A stretch of 64,000 nucleotides of DNA from Druceiella hillmani (GCA_039881145.1 JAYKKI010000076.1:9541001-9605000), one strand, 5' to 3'; shown: positions 10,984 through 24,497, numbered from the stretch's first letter. Numbers and translations: made by a program. The notes: generated by a model from the sequence alone, not told the origin.

Positions 10984-13415
10984 GTATGATTTTTTATTAT
11001 TTATTAAAACAAAACAAAATAGCAGCATTCCTATTTTCATAATATTTCAGCAGCTCTAGAGAAGCATTCCTCATTATCACATTTTGGTCTTACAATGGCA
11101 CCAGATGTTACTGTCGTGCTTGTTTCTTCTTACATAAATCATATTTTTTCTTTCTGTGCCTATCAGAAACTCATTTTATTTCATTATCGACTTCTATTGC
11201 TTTATCTTTTTCATTTATTATATATTTGTTTTACGTTTTCTTCATTTTCCTTTTTTTTCTATAACCTTAGACCGTAATGCCAATTCTCTTAATCGTAATA
11301 TAAAACTGCTAGCTTAAGAAAGTGGAGTTTTATACCATGAGAAACCTTATAACGAACTCTTTCATATATGTCACCATAGAACTTTGCATGTCTCGATTTA
11401 TATTACCTTGTATAACACATAACTAGATAGTTATGACGAGATTGTCGCGGTTAAGTTTTAGACTTTGCCAAAATTGCATAAATTTTTGACAACTCTATTC
11501 GCAAATTCTCGGCCTTTTTAATATTATATTATGCAGGTAATTACATTGACACCAAATATAGATAATATAGAAATACCTTTCACATTGTTCGGCAATTTTA
11601 AGACGTAAAGAAAGTAACTTTAGCAATTTTGTAATGTGGTCCAGCTACACTAAATTAAATTTATATTTTGGGTGGGCATTTTTCTGTATTTAAATTAGAT
11701 TGACCTGACTGCTTGATAATATATATCATTTAATTAAGAGGAATTTTAAAACAAGACCTCGCTTAGTAGTACTTTCCTTCATTCGGCGTAATTTATATAT
11801 TGAAGATAAAACATCTTTCCTTTAGAGGTTGTATGGATTGTGTTAGGTTCTCACACATTTTATGCTTTTTCAATCTTTAAATTACTTCCACTGTATCCCA
11901 CAGCTAAATGTATTTTATAAAGAATATCATGCGACGTTTCATTCTTAATATTACACTTGAGAATTTTAAGGTTTTAAACGTTGCGTAGCTCTTTTGACTA
12001 TTTTAACTTCTTACATACTATGCACTGAAATACTAAATGAAATAAGGTTTGGTGACAGGTTGAACTACTAACAAATTTTTCATTAAAAGTCAACTTCATG
12101 GCGTTATCATGGTGTTAAGTTAGTTTCATTCGTCACTTTGTTTTAAAATTATATGCGTGGGCTCATAAGACACATACACTCATCGCAAAGATAACAATAC
12201 GATTGCAGGTAAAGGAAAAGGGCGCCCCAAGCATACGCACCCACGTGCATTTAACAGAATTAATAACTTTGTGTTCAATCAAGCAAAACATATTGAGATG
12301 GTTAAAGTATTAAGAAAAAATTACGTAAAAGAAGAAGACACATTGCCATATTAAGTATGATTATATGATTTGAGATGATTTTTAGATACAGACATTGTAG
12401 ATTCAATAGGTAATCCTGTTGATTCAGTAGTCTAGTAGCGTGGGCAGAAAAAATAGACTATTCAATTCTGTTCTATATTGAAGCTTGTAAAAATTGCTCA
12501 GGTCTTTGAAATGCATTCCAGGCTGTGAGTTAAGAAATATTAAAAAACATATATAATACAAATATAGATAAAATGGATTGAAGGAACTATTAAATATGAT
12601 GAATAAGATGCAAAATACTCATTACGCGTACGAATTTGTATGCGTTCACCGGTACAAGGTTCAACAAATGTATTGTGTACAATTCCGCTATAAGTTCGAG
12701 CATCTTCAAAAGATTTAGTGTCAAAAATATGGAAGAATAGCAAAAGTAAATGGAAAAGCTCTAAGTCCTTGGGAAATACTAAATATATAGGTGTAAAAGT
12801 TTTACTACCATCACGTACTCCGTTCTTCCATTTTCCTTTTCACGATATGTCCAAACATAGTGCAAAGAAATTTCAGTATGGTAATATATATTTGCCGAAG
12901 GATTATTTTTATTTAGTGGAATTAATGATAAAAATTTGATCTGTTTAACATTTTTAACTGTATTCCGGTCTTGTTCGATTCCTAAGTAAACTTTCCTGCC
13001 ATAAAAGAATATTAAGTCTAATGATAATGTTCGGTTAAAAATATTTCGATAATTCATAAATACGCCATATAGTTGATCCGACATAATAGCCATTCAAAAA
13101 AATTCTGACTTCTCAATATGAACTTCTTAATTCCCATATGTTCTTTCATTGCCTAATTCTTGAGTTTCATTATCATATCCTTTACATACGTACTTATGAA
13201 TGTACATAAGGTTTTTAATAAAGTCCAAACTTAAATATTTAAATATAAATTAAATTTAGCAAATAAACATGGACTTTATGTTCACATGGCGGAACGTGCA
13301 CCTGTACATTCGAGTACACACACCGACACAAAGAATGATAGCATATTTAAAGAAGACTTATTTATTTGCTAGTCAGGATATCGATAATTTTTGTCGATAA
13401 TCATAAATTCGATAT
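10984..13415. other. Region V of the partial unit, with decayed minus-strand frame
   Basis: Longest version of region V. It keeps the 640 bp segment at about 11780-12420 that units 0 and 1 lack. On the minus strand 13093-12779 is open for 104 codons (…YYHTEISLHYVWTYREKENG…) and 12743-12540 is open in another frame for 67 codons (…SFEDARTYSGIVHNTFVEPC…). Both look protein-like, but the copies at 21080-20532, 36262-35764, 51406-50930 and 1480-950 carry stops, indels or frame changes. I read it as a relic of an unknown gene or element, not a working gene. No intact promoter or splice arrangement was found. Confidence 0.45.
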
Positions 13416-13455
13416 ATATGTTAAAAAAAACAATTTAAGGAAGCCCAAATTTATA

Positions 13456-13461
13456 TTTATT
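13456..13461 (-). terminator. Poly(A) signal of peptide gene copy 2
   Basis: Minus-strand AATAAA about 375 bases after the stop, in the block conserved with the other four copies. Confidence 0.45.
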
Positions 13462-13832
13462 TTTAAGTATTATTTTACTTTTACAGCTTTTCTCTCATCA
13501 CACAAAAACTTTAAAAGTATGCCCGCACAACGAAGAAGTGATTTTCTTTTATTTTAAATAACTTCATTTGTAAGAAATAGCAAGTGAAAAACCCAAACGG
13601 AACTTAAGAATCTATTTTGGGGATTTAATTTGTAAACTGGAACTTCTTATTCTAAATTAAGTCGACATTATATTGTGAAAACAAACGATACTCAAATGCG
13701 CTTAAATAATTATATTCAATTAATAACTAGATATTTTCAGGAGAATGTGCTAAATATAGGAATATTGAACCAGATGCATTTTTTAACTATTATCTTAAGG
13801 CGTGTTTTGATGGACTTTCATAAATTGAGAAA

Positions 13833-14129
13833 TTAATTCATCAGGTTATAATATGCATAGGGAATCTCCACAGAGCGGACGAATCTCTCCTGTGTTGGCA
13901 CACGGTTATTGAAGACTTCGCCAAAGAACTGAGTAGATAGCCCAACGAGCCCGGCAATTACGAGTAAAAGAACTGAAAGAAAGTACTTATATTAATAAGC
14001 TAAATTATAGCCATATCACATACAATGTTTATTTTTCATTTAATTAATAATCTGAGGAACTGAAAATTAATAACTTTGACTTTGTTTCGTTGATTTTCAT
14101 CATATGACACATATATACACGTCAATGCT

Positions 14130-14163
<34 letters not shown>

Positions 14164-14197
14164 CACACACATATATATGCTTATATATATACATATA

Positions 14198-14241
<44 letters not shown>

Positions 14242-16431
14242 GTTAACTTTACTCGGATCGTAAATTTATAGAGTCAAGTCGTCATGGGTAAATAGGAAAG
14301 TTAGTCGCTACTAAATGTCGATATTAATCTCCATTCTTTCTATAGTGTTAAATAGATCCCGTCTGCGCATCTGACTCTGTAAACAAGGCTTTGAAATTAT
14401 TTTGATGCGTTGTTCACCATTATTCATTCAGATTGCTTCTGGAGAGAAGTTTGGGAATATAATACATTGATAACTAATATATTAAGCGGATAAAAATAGC
14501 GAAGTTTCCCAATTCGACTGGGATTGTATATGCTAATCTTCTACGCTTGAGAAACAATAAGCATTTTCGTTTTTTTTGTTTTATTCCAAATAGAATTTAA
14601 AAGAATATTTTTTGTTTAATGGCACAGTATTCATCCTTTTAAAAATAAATACGTTATTTCCATTAAGCATTTAGTCTGGACCAACTTTGTCGTTTATATT
14701 ATGTTATTTAAATGTATACTTAAGAGGTACAGGTTTAATAAATGCATCTAATAAAAATTATTACGGCGGGGCGTTGGTATCTCAAGGCGGCCAACCGTCT
14801 CAGTTAATATAAATCGTAACACGGACCACGCTTTGCCGTAGGCAATTAAGTAATTAGGAGCTAATGCACGCATTCATAGTCTCCAAAAATAGATAAATAA
14901 TTTTCTCAAACCGTGTTTGTTTTAGCAGTTACGATTAGTTAGCTACAGGCACCAAAATTTTTTTAAATATAGATGCGATTCAACCTGTTACGTGCTTTTT
15001 AGCACAATAATAATATTTCTACGAGGTTTTCTTAGATTGCCTCGCTTTTAGGTATTTCATTAGATTTATATATTTCAGGAAAAATGTATTACATTTTGTA
15101 TTATATTTTCAATTATATTTCTCTTGCCATATTCTGTACTACAAATTTGTTGTTTTTAAAAAAAATTTCGACACAAGTTATTCGTTGACACAAGTTATTC
15201 ATTAATTCGTTGATTTACTTTATATAAATAGTATTGCCGTGATAACTTCACCCTGTGAGCAACACATATCCTTTGAATTAGATGAATCCATTGTAGAGAA
15301 GAACTATGTTGTCAGGCAACAGACACAATCCCTATTGAAACCGCAGGATCAGTTTCATAATCTATAGAATGATAGTAATTTCTAATTGAATACTTCTTTA
15401 TAACCACCAATTAGTATGTCGGATGTGTCATATTTGATTAAGCTCTGGGTGTTCCATATGTATCGCGGTCAAGACTTAAGCAAAGCTCGGGTAATCGGAG
15501 CTAGTTCTCTGTATTCTATGTCTATCACGGTTAAGTTTCACATGAATCTCGGACTCCTCTGACGGTTCCCTGTCTTTTTGCAAGAAAGTACTTTGTCACT
15601 TTCTCAATAGTCTATTTTCTGAACCGATTACTCACTTTGCCTCTATTCTACTACTACTATTTATTTATTATTTTTTCGTAGCGTTTTGGAAATGTAAATA
15701 ATTAATGAAATATAGAAAGATAACGTGCATAAATTTTGGAAATTATAGAAATAAAAATAAATGAAATCTAAATAATAATAAAACCTTTGTATGTAATTTG
15801 TTTTTAATTTTTGCACCAAAAAGATCATAAAGGTCATATTTTTACCAACGATTTTACAATTAAAAAATTAGCTATTATTTTTACTATGGTTACTCTGAAG
15901 AGTTACAAAACAACTGAACAGTTTAAAACAATGACAAATTTTAGTATTAATTTGTTAAAAGTGAGTTTTCTTTACCAAGAATTTTCCAACACTTGAAGTA
16001 ACTAATTGAATCTATGCTAATAAATTATAAAGGAAATAGCAAAATCTTGATCCGATTTTATGGCAATTGCTACACGTGAAATTTAATATACTTTCAAAAC
16101 TGCAACTGGCTCTTGTCTGTTGTGGAGCTGTACGATGTACTCCAATCTACTAGGAAGGAACTCCAAACATTTTGCCGAACTTTAATACAATGTTTTTGAA
16201 CATAAACTCATACAGTATCATGGTAAGTATAATTTTTCAATTTAAAATGTAATTTTATCGAATGCTTTGCATTTTCGAGAGATAATGAATAAACTCTCTG
16301 CTGCTCGAAGTATTATAATTTTACAGGTTAAATGAGTTTTTTCAATGCCTTTCAAAGAAAAGTATTTATTACATTTTTTTATTTAAAAAATAACATATTA
16401 TGAAACTGTACTGACCTGCAAAGTTTGCCAT
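13833..16431 (-). CDS. Small secreted prepropeptide, copy 2 (two exons)
   Basis: Exon 1 16431-16416 and exon 2 13972-13833, with a 2443 bp intron; 51 residues. The signal part is identical to copy 1. The variable segment is FFGEVFNNR, sharing only F1, G3 and R9 with copy 1, and the Lys-Arg pair becomes Asn-Arg. The tail [18 protein letters not shown] then NLMN keeps the RFVR site and has one Glu where copy 1 has two. The predicted C-terminal product is 13 residues. With copies 3 and 4 it forms one subfamily by its 3' half, but its promoter side is closest to copy 1. Splice sites, Kozak context and TATA box are intact, so it should be functional. Confidence 0.85.
14126..14240. repeat. (CA)n and (TA)n microsatellite in intron of copy 2
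   Basis: About 45 bp of CA followed by about 70 bp of TA with minor interruptions, at the homologous place to 2747-2805. Confidence 0.95.
14760..14865. other. GC-rich island in intron of copy 2
   Basis: Keeps ggcggggcgttggtatctca as in copy 1, followed by aaggcggccaaccgtctc. No open frame. Confidence 0.35.
15120..15865. other. Conserved intronic block of copy 2
   Basis: Homologue of 3625-4372, same orientation. In the ctgtctttttgcaagaaag part it agrees with copy 4 rather than with copies 1 and 3, one sign of gene conversion between units. Confidence 0.4.
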
Positions 16432-16447
16432 TGTAGTTGATTAAACT

Positions 16448-16502
16448 GAAGAATGCTCTAGAAACTTCTGTAAAAACTATATCGAGTTTCACCCTTTTTA
16501 TA
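16448..16502 (-). promoter_or_regulatory. TATA promoter of peptide gene copy 2
   Basis: TATAAAAAGGG on the minus strand at 16502-16492, again 71 bp from the ATG. The GAA/TTC-rich stretch downstream is identical to copy 1. Confidence 0.65.
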
Positions 16503-18246
16503 TTATTAATTATACCTGAAGAAATATGGAGTACAAGGTTACACTAAATAGAAACAAGCTGCTTTCGATCTATATCGAATCACTGATCGATTCTTCTGCG
16601 CGTGTCGGATCGCTAATGAAATATTTATTAATTTATTTGAAGCCCGCTGATTGTTTCTTTATAATTTATTTTTGCTTGCTGTTTACTGATTTGGTAGAAT
16701 TTATTGCTGGATATTATCGATTTCCACTATTATCACAAATATACCATTTAAATGAAATTCACGTTAATATTGAGAAAAACATACTATTCACATTTTGAAG
16801 GGGACAGTAAAATTTTTAAACTTTTTAGTTGGTTTACAGTACAAATATGTAATTGTTTAACAAAAGAAGGCGACGAAGAGAAAGAATGGATTATTAATTC
16901 GTTTTTGAAGACATTTACCACGATTTTTACCCTTTTATTAACCTTAATACTTCGGAAGAAGTGCAAAAAGGTATGTTAAAATAACGTCTTACGTCTATAA
17001 ACATTTTCCTATGCAGGACATCATATTTTATACATCTGGTACATATAGCTGGTGTAAATGGCATAAAAGCGCAGTGCATACAAATGTTTTAAAGAAAATT
17101 AACCGTTACTTAACCAATAAGTTTAAATTAAAGTTCAATCATTATATGAGAATTTAATGAAAGAAAATTTAATAAGGCCATTTGACTGAGTAAAAATTTA
17201 AAATAAGAAGAAAATATTTTCACTCAGACAAAAAAGAGTAATTTAAATTTCTACATATTGAGGCAATATGTACATTTAGTAAAAGATTCGAAACTATTTT
17301 ATAAATAATACAGACAATGGATATTAAAGTAAGGCTCGGTACACACAAGAATATGAAGAAAAGAGTGCTTACCGGATTACCCGTTCTAAGCAAGCATGGC
17401 ATTGATTTCAAAAGAGGAAGTTAATAAAAATTTTAAAAAATATTGAATAAAAATGGTGTGAGTAAAAGATAGGCTTATAACAAGGTTTATAATATTAAAA
17501 TAAAATTATAATTAAGCATAGCATATTAAAAATATGCCAACATCTTTAATAGCACTTGTGTGAAAATCACATATTAAATGTAATATAAAAGGCGTTTTCG
17601 AAGCAGACTTTTTCAATCTGCTAAAAATAATTGACTAATTTTTGAAAAACTATTTTGTCGATTTAGATCAAACAAATTTAATTTTTTCGCTCCATGTTCC
17701 TGCCTTCATTGAACCAATACGTTAAAAAGGGCGTCATATTTACTATTTTTCTACTCCTCAAATGTAGAAATTTCTAAAAGAAAAAGTTTAAAATTTCCTT
17801 ATGACACGTTTCCATTTATTCAGAGCATTAATTTTAATTTATTTTGATTAATAAAAGAACCAAAACCTTCTTTACTATATTTTTATTCAGATGATAAAAT
17901 GACACTAAATTAGGGTCGAATTTTACCTCTATATTTCACGCTGTATTTGAAATATTCACATATATTTCATGAAAGTTTGAACCAAAAATATTAAAGAAAT
18001 TCAATTTATGAGTTTTATTTTCATATTAAGATATTTGAGAAGCTTTTGTTCTAATTGCGTTCAATCTAAATGTGAATTCTTTATTTATTATTTCTATCTA
18101 AGGATTCTTGATTACAGACAGGATACTAAAATCTCATAGACAGTTATCAAGGCTCAATCACTCACTTTCATATATTATGATAGCTAGGCGGAACGTACTG
18201 AAAACGTCTCTCGGTAAAGCATAGATAAGGTCAAGAAAAGCGCATT
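16503..18246. other. Upstream region of peptide gene copy 2
   Basis: No supported gene. Up to about 17760 it parallels 5004-6250 and afterwards 9667-10127. A plus-strand frame at 16752-16979 runs 75 codons and ends near a GTATGT donor-like site, longer than its homologues because of small changes near 16925; I regard it as chance. Confidence 0.5.
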
Positions 18247-18309
18247 ATGGTTGCTAGCGGTCGTCAACCCTGTCGAGTAGGTATAGTTTTTCTCAAGCGG
18301 CAGAAACAT
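18247..18309 (+). CDS. Exon-like island E3, partial
   Basis: Reads MVASGRQPCRVGIVFLKRQK then H, followed by a consensus GTAAGT donor. Same Kozak context and upstream in-frame stop as E1. It lies about 1.75 kb upstream of the copy 2 TATA box in divergent orientation. No coding continuation identified. Confidence 0.4.
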
Positions 18310-18595
18310 GTAAGTACCCATATCTTACAATTGAAAATTTCCAAAACAAAATCAAAGAAAAGACATTATTTAACATTCAGATATTATATACAATTATTTT
18401 GAACAAATTTTTATTACGCATTTCATTTTCACGATGCATGGTCCAAAATAGGACTTTCAGCAGTCATTTTTAAGATCTGAATATAATTAAATTTATAAAT
18501 TTAAAATAAAATTATGAAATACGACAGTTTTCCAGTAACCTATCGAAAAGTAACGATATATTTTTATCCAATTTGTATTTTTCATATATGTAAAT

Positions 18596-18600
<5 letters not shown>

Positions 18601-18651
<51 letters not shown>

Positions 18652-18653
18652 AC

Positions 18654-18687
<34 letters not shown>
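18601..18687. repeat. (TA)n then (TG)n microsatellite
   Basis: About 64 bp TA and 23 bp TG at the place homologous to 7103-7237. Confidence 0.95.
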
Positions 18688-18895
18688 AAAACAGAATACC
18701 TTAGCAAAAACGAATATGAACGATTTGCATTTTTTTTACTATTTGCCGAATTTTAACATAATTAGTATAACTGATTTATAAATAACGAGTATGCTCTAGA
18801 GTGTGCCTAGCGAGGCTAGAAATAAAAGAGGATGTAACTCTTTCTCTATAATTATTAAAATTTTCATAGGATTTTTTTAAATATTTTATAAATTT

Positions 18896-19053
18896 GGCGT
18901 TAATTTTGTAGAAATTCGTTATTCACAATTAAATGAAACTACGTGATGTAGTACTATTTCTACTTTCTTTAAGTTTGTGTTGTCATACAACGAATCCTAG
19001 GTACTTAAAGAAAGTAAAAATAATACTACATCACTTATTTTCATTTAATTGTG
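18896..19053. repeat. Palindromic element, internally deleted form
   Basis: Third duplicated copy of the short form; its right arm has acatcacttattttcattt, a point change from the other two. Confidence 0.8.
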
Positions 19054-21410
19054 AGTATGATTTTTTATTATTTATTAAAACAAAACAAAATAGCAGCATT
19101 CCTATTTTCATAATATTTCAGCAGCTCTAGGGAAGCATTTCTGATTATCACATTTTGGTCTTACAATGGCATCAACTGTTACTATCGTGCTTGTTTCTTC
19201 TTACATAAATCATATTTTTTCTTTCTGTGCCTATCAGAAACTTATTTTATTTCAGGATCGACTTCCATTGCATTATCTTTTTCATTTATTATATATTTGT
19301 TTTACGTTTTCTTAATGCCAATTCTCTTAATCGTAATATAAAACTGCTAGCTTAAGAAAGTGGAGTTTTATACCGTGAGCCTTCATAAACCTTATAACGA
19401 ACTCTTTCATATATGTCATCATAGAGCTTTGCAAATCTCGATTTATATTACCTTGTATAACACATAACTAGATAGTTATGACGAGATTGTCGCGGTTAAG
19501 TTTTAGACTTTGCCAAAATTGCATAAATTTTTGACAACTCTATTCGTAAATTCTCGGCCTTTTTAATGTTATATTATGCAGGTAATTACATTAACACCAA
19601 ATATAGATAATATAGAAATACCTTTCACATTCTTCGGCAATTTTAAGACGTAAAGAAAGTAACTACCAATTTTGTAATGTGGTCCAGCTACACTAAATTA
19701 AATTCATATTTTAGGTGGGCATTTTTCTGTATTTAAATTAGATCAACCTGACTGCCTGATAATATATATCATTTAATTAAGAGGAATTTTAAAACAAGAC
19801 CTCGCTTAGTAGTACTTTACTTCATTCGGCGTAATTTATATATTGAAGATAAAACATGTTGGCTTTAGAGGTTGTATGGATTGTGTTAGGTTCTCACACA
19901 TTTTATGCTTTTTCAATCTTTAAATTACTTCCACTGTATCCCACAGTTAAATGTATTTTATAAAGAATATCATGCGAGGTTTCATTCTTAATATTACACT
20001 TGAGAATTTTAAGGTTTTAAACGTTGCATAGCCCTTTTGACTATCTTCACTTTATACATACTATGCACTGAAATACTAAAAGAAATAAGGTTTGGTGACA
20101 GGTTGAACTACTAACAAATTTTTCATTAAAAGTCAACTTCATGGCGTTATCATGGTGTTAAGTTAGTTTCATTCGTCACTTTGTTTTAAAATTATATGCG
20201 TGGGCTCATAAGACACATACACTCATCGCAAAGATAACAATACCATTGCAGGCATACACTTTGTGTTCAATCAAGCAAAACATATTGAGATGGTTAAAGT
20301 ATTAAGAAGAAATTACGTAAAAGAAGAAGACACATTGCCATATTAAGTATGATTATATGATTTGAGATTATTTTTAGATACAGACATTGTAGATTCAATA
20401 GGTAATCCTGTTGATTCCGTAGTCTAGTAGCGTGGACAGAAAAAATCGACTGTTCAATTCTGTTCAATATTGAGGCATGTAAAAATTGCTCAGGTCTTTG
20501 AAATGCATTCCAGGCTGTGAGTTAAAAAATATTAAAAAACATATATTATAAAAATATAGATAAAATGGACTGAAGGAACTATTAAATATGATGAATAAGA
20601 TGCAAAATACTCATTACGCGTACGAATTTGTATGCGTTCACCGTTACAAGGTTCAACAAACGTATTGTGTACAATTCCGTTACAAGTTCGAGCATCTTCA
20701 AATGATTTAGTGTCAAAAATATAGAATAATAGCAAAAATAAATGGAAAAGCTCAAAGTCCTTGAGAAATACTAAATATATAGGTGTAGACATTTTACTAC
20801 TATCACGTACTCCGTTCTTCCATTTTCCTTTTCACGATACGTCCAAACATAGTGCAAAGAAATTTCAGAATGGTAATACATATTTGCCGAAGGATTATTT
20901 TTATTTAGTGGAATTAATTATAATAATTTGATCTGTTTAACATTTTTAACTGTATTCCGGTCTTGTTCGATTCCTAAGTAAACTTTCCTGCAGTAAAAGA
21001 ATATCAAGTCTAATGATAATGTTCGGTTAAAAATATTTCAATAATTCATAAATACGCCATATAGTTGATCCGACGTAATAGCCATTCAGAAAAATTCTCA
21101 CTTCTCAATCTGAACTTCTTAATTCCCATATGTTCTTTCATTGCCTAATTCTTGAGTCTCATTATCGTATCCTTTACATACGTACTTATGAATGTACATA
21201 AGGTTTTTAATATAGTCCAAACTTAAACATTCAAATATAAATTAAATTTAGCAAATAAACATTGACTTTATGTTCACATGGCGGAACGTGCACCTGTGCA
21301 TTCGAGTACACACACCGACACAAAGTTTGATAGCATATTTAAAGAAGACTTATTTATTTGCTAGTCAGGATATCGATAATTTTTGTCGATAATCATAAAT
21401 TCGACATATA
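19054..21410. other. Region V of unit 2
   Basis: No supported gene. The minus-strand block at 20792-20532 is open for 86 codons (…SFEDARTCNGIVHNTFVEPC…), but the segment upstream of it (about 20800-21080), homologous to the 104-codon frame at 12779-13093, has two in-frame stops, so the block is decaying. A short deletion near 20250 removes the gtaaaggaaaagggcgcc segment present at 12210. Confidence 0.5.
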
Positions 21411-21449
21411 AGTTAAAAAAAAAACAACTTAAGAAAGTGCAAATTTATA

Positions 21450-21455
21450 TTTATT
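21450..21455 (-). terminator. Poly(A) signal of peptide gene copy 3
   Basis: Minus-strand AATAAA about 370 bases after the stop codon. The 3' UTR is as well kept as in the intact copies even though the start codon is lost. Confidence 0.4.
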
Positions 21456-22120
21456 TGTATTATTTTACTTTTACAGCTTTTCTCTCATCACACAAAACTT
21501 TTAAAGTATGCCCGCACAACGAAGAAGTGATTTTCTTTTGTTTTAAAAAACTTCATTTGTAAGAAATAGCAAGTGAAAAACCCAAACGGAACTTAAGAAT
21601 CTATTTTGGGGATTTAATTTGTAAACTGGAACTTCTTATTCTAAATTAAGTCGACATTATATTGTGAAAACAAACAATACTCAAATGCGCTTAAATAATT
21701 ATATTCAATTAGTAACTAGATATTTTCAGGAGAATGTGCTAAATATAGGAATATTGAACCAGATGCATATTTTAACTATTATCTTAAGGCGTGTTTTGAT
21801 GGACTTTCATAAATTGAGAAATTAATTCATCAGGTTATAATATGCATAGGGAATCTCCACTGAGCGGACGAATATCTCCTGTGTAGGCACACGGTTATTG
21901 AAGATTTCGCCAAAGAACTGAGTAGATAGCCCAACAAGCCCGGCAATTACGAGTAAAAGAACTGAAAGAAAGTACTTATATTAATAAGTTAAATTATAGC
22001 CATGTCCCAAACAAAGTTTATTTTTCATTTAATTAATAATCTGAGGAACTGAAAATTAACAACTCTGATATTATTGCGTTGATTTTCATTATATGACACA
22101 TATACACAAGTTAATGCTCG

Positions 22121-22137
22121 CAGACACACACACACAC

Positions 22138-22185
<48 letters not shown>

Positions 22186-22235
22186 ATGTGTGTATATATA
22201 TACTCACACACATATATATATATATATATATATAC
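22121..22235. repeat. (CA)n/(TA)n/(TG)n microsatellite in intron of copy 3
   Basis: Compound tract of CA, TA, TG, TA, CACA and TA. The copy 4 tract at 37256-37397 has the same compound order. Confidence 0.95.
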
Positions 22236-22754
22236 TGTTAACTTTACTCGGATCGTAAACTTATAGAGTCAAGTCGTCATGGGTAAAGAGGAAAGTTAGT
22301 CGCTACTAAATGTCGATATTAATCTCTATTCTTCCTATAGTGTTAAATAGATCCCGTCTGCGCATCTGGCTCTGTATCCAGACAAGGCTTTGAAATTATT
22401 TTGATGCATTGTTCACCATTATTCATTCAGATTGCTTCTGTAGAGAAGTTTGGGAATATAATACATTGCTAACTAATATATTAAGCGGATAAAAATAGCG
22501 CAGTTTCCCAATTCGACTGGGATTGTATATGCTAATCTTCTACGCTTGAGAAACAATAAGCATTTTTGTTTCTTTTGTTTTATTGCAAATAGAAGTTAAA
22601 AGAATATTTTTTGTTTAATAACACAGTATTCATCCTTTTAAAAATAAATACGTTATTTCCATTAAGCATTTAGTCTGGACCAACTATGTCGTTTATATTA
22701 TGTTATTTAAATGTATACTTAAGATAGTACAGGTTTAATAAATGCGTCTAATAA

Positions 22755-22860
22755 AAATGATTACGGCGGGGCGTTGGTATCTCATGGCGGCCAACCGTCT
22801 CTGTTAATATAAATCGTAGCACTGACCGCGTTTCTCGTAGGAAATTAAGCAATTAGTAGG
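22755..22860. other. GC-rich island in intron of copy 3
   Basis: Same ggcggggcgttgg motif; downstream half diverged to gtagcactgaccgcgtttctcg. Confidence 0.35.
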
Positions 22861-23105
22861 GAATGCACGCATTCATAGTCTCTAAATATTGATGAATAAT
22901 CTTTTTAAACCGTGCTTGTTTTAGGAGTTACATTTAGTTAGCTATAAGTACTAAATTTTTTAAAATATAAATGCGATTTAACCTGTTTCGTGCTTTTTAG
23001 CACAATAATAATATTTCTTCGAAGTTTTCTTAGATTGCATCGCTTTTAGATATTTCGTTATATTTAACATTTTAGGAAAAATATATTATATTTTAAATTA
23101 TATTT

Positions 23106-23850
23106 CTCTTGCCATATTCTGTACTACAAATTTGTTGTTTTTAAAGAAATTTTCGACACAAGTTATTTATACATTAATTCGTTGATTTACTTTATATAAA
23201 TAGTATTGCCGTGATAACTTCACCCTGTGAGCAACACATATCCTTTGAATCAGATGAATCCATTGTAGAGAAGAACTACGTTGTCAGGCAACAGACACAA
23301 TCCCTATTGAAACCGCAGGATCAGTTTCATAATCTATAGAATGATAGTAATTTCTAATTGAATACTTTTTTATAACCACCAATTAGTATGTCGAATGTGT
23401 CATATTTGAATGATTAAGCTCTGGGTGTTCCATATGTATCGCGGTCAAGACTTAAGCAAAGTTGGGGTAATCGGAGCTAGTTCTCTGTATTCTATGTCTA
23501 TCACGGTTAAGTTTCACATGAATCTCGGACTCCTCTGACGGTTCCCTACCTCTTTGCAAGAAACTACTTTGTCACTCTCTCAATAGTCTATTTTCTGAAC
23601 CGATTACTCACTTTGCTTCTATTCTACTACTACCTCCATTATTTAAATCCTTATTTTTTCGTAGCGTGTTGGAAATGTAATTAATCAATGAAAGATAAAA
23701 AGATAAGGTGTATAAATTTAGGAAATTATAGAAATATAAACAAGTGAAATCTAAATAATATTAAAATCATTGTATGTAATTTATTTTAAATTTTTGCACC
23801 AAAAAGATCATAAAGTTCATATTTTTACCAACAATCTTACAATTAAAAAA
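23106..23850. other. Conserved intronic block of copy 3
   Basis: Homologue of 3625-4372. It shares the agttggggtaatcgg and ccctacctctttgc variants with copy 1. Confidence 0.4.
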
Positions 23851-24442
23851 TACGCTATTATTTTTAATATGTTTACTCTGAAGAGTTACAAAACAACTGA
23901 ACAGTTTCTAACAATGACAAATCTTAGTATTAATTTGCTCAAAGTGAGTTTTCTTTACCAAGAATATTCCAACACTTGAAGTAACTAATTGAATCTATGC
24001 TAATAAATTATAATGAAAACAGCAAAATCGTGATCCGTTTTGATGGCAATTGCTACACGTGAAATTTAATATACTTTCAAAACTGTAACTGGCTCTTGTC
24101 TGTTAAGGAGCTTTACGATGTACTCCAATCTACTAGGAAGGAACTCCAAACATTTTGTTGAACCTTCATACAATGTTTTTGAACATAAACTCATACAATA
24201 TCATGGAAAGTATATTTTTTAAATTTAAAATGCAATTTCATCGAATGCTTTGCATTTTCGAGAGATAATGTAATGTAATAAAATAAACTCTCTGCTGCTC
24301 GAAGTATTATAACTTTACAGGTTAAATAAGTTTTTTCAATGCCTTTTAAATAGAAGTATATATTACATTTTTTTATTTAAAAACATAACATATTACGAAA
24401 CTGTACTGACCTGCAAAGTTGGCAATTGTAGTTGACTAAACT

Positions 24443-24497
24443 GAAGAATGCTCTAGAAACTTCTGTGAAAACTGTAACGTGTTTCACCCTTTTTATA
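24443..24497 (-). promoter_or_regulatory. TATA promoter of peptide copy 3
   Basis: TATAAAAAGGG at 24497-24487, still 71 bp from the former start codon; the GAA/TTC stretch is preserved. Transcription may continue although translation is broken. Confidence 0.55.

Larger units (their letters stand above)
21822..24426 (-). pseudogene. Small secreted prepropeptide, copy 3, start codon lost
   Basis: Exon 1 would be 24426-24411 and exon 2 is 21961-21822; splice sites and frame are intact. The first codon is ATT instead of ATG, with TAG in frame four codons upstream, and the only downstream Met is the penultimate residue. Normal translation therefore cannot begin. The variable segment is FFGEIFNNR. 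The tail reads [18 protein letters not shown], where R to I destroys the RXXR site kept in the other four copies. Two losses at otherwise invariant positions point to a recent pseudogene. Use of ATT as a weak start is possible but unlikely. A sequencing error at the start codon cannot be excluded. Confidence 0.75.
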
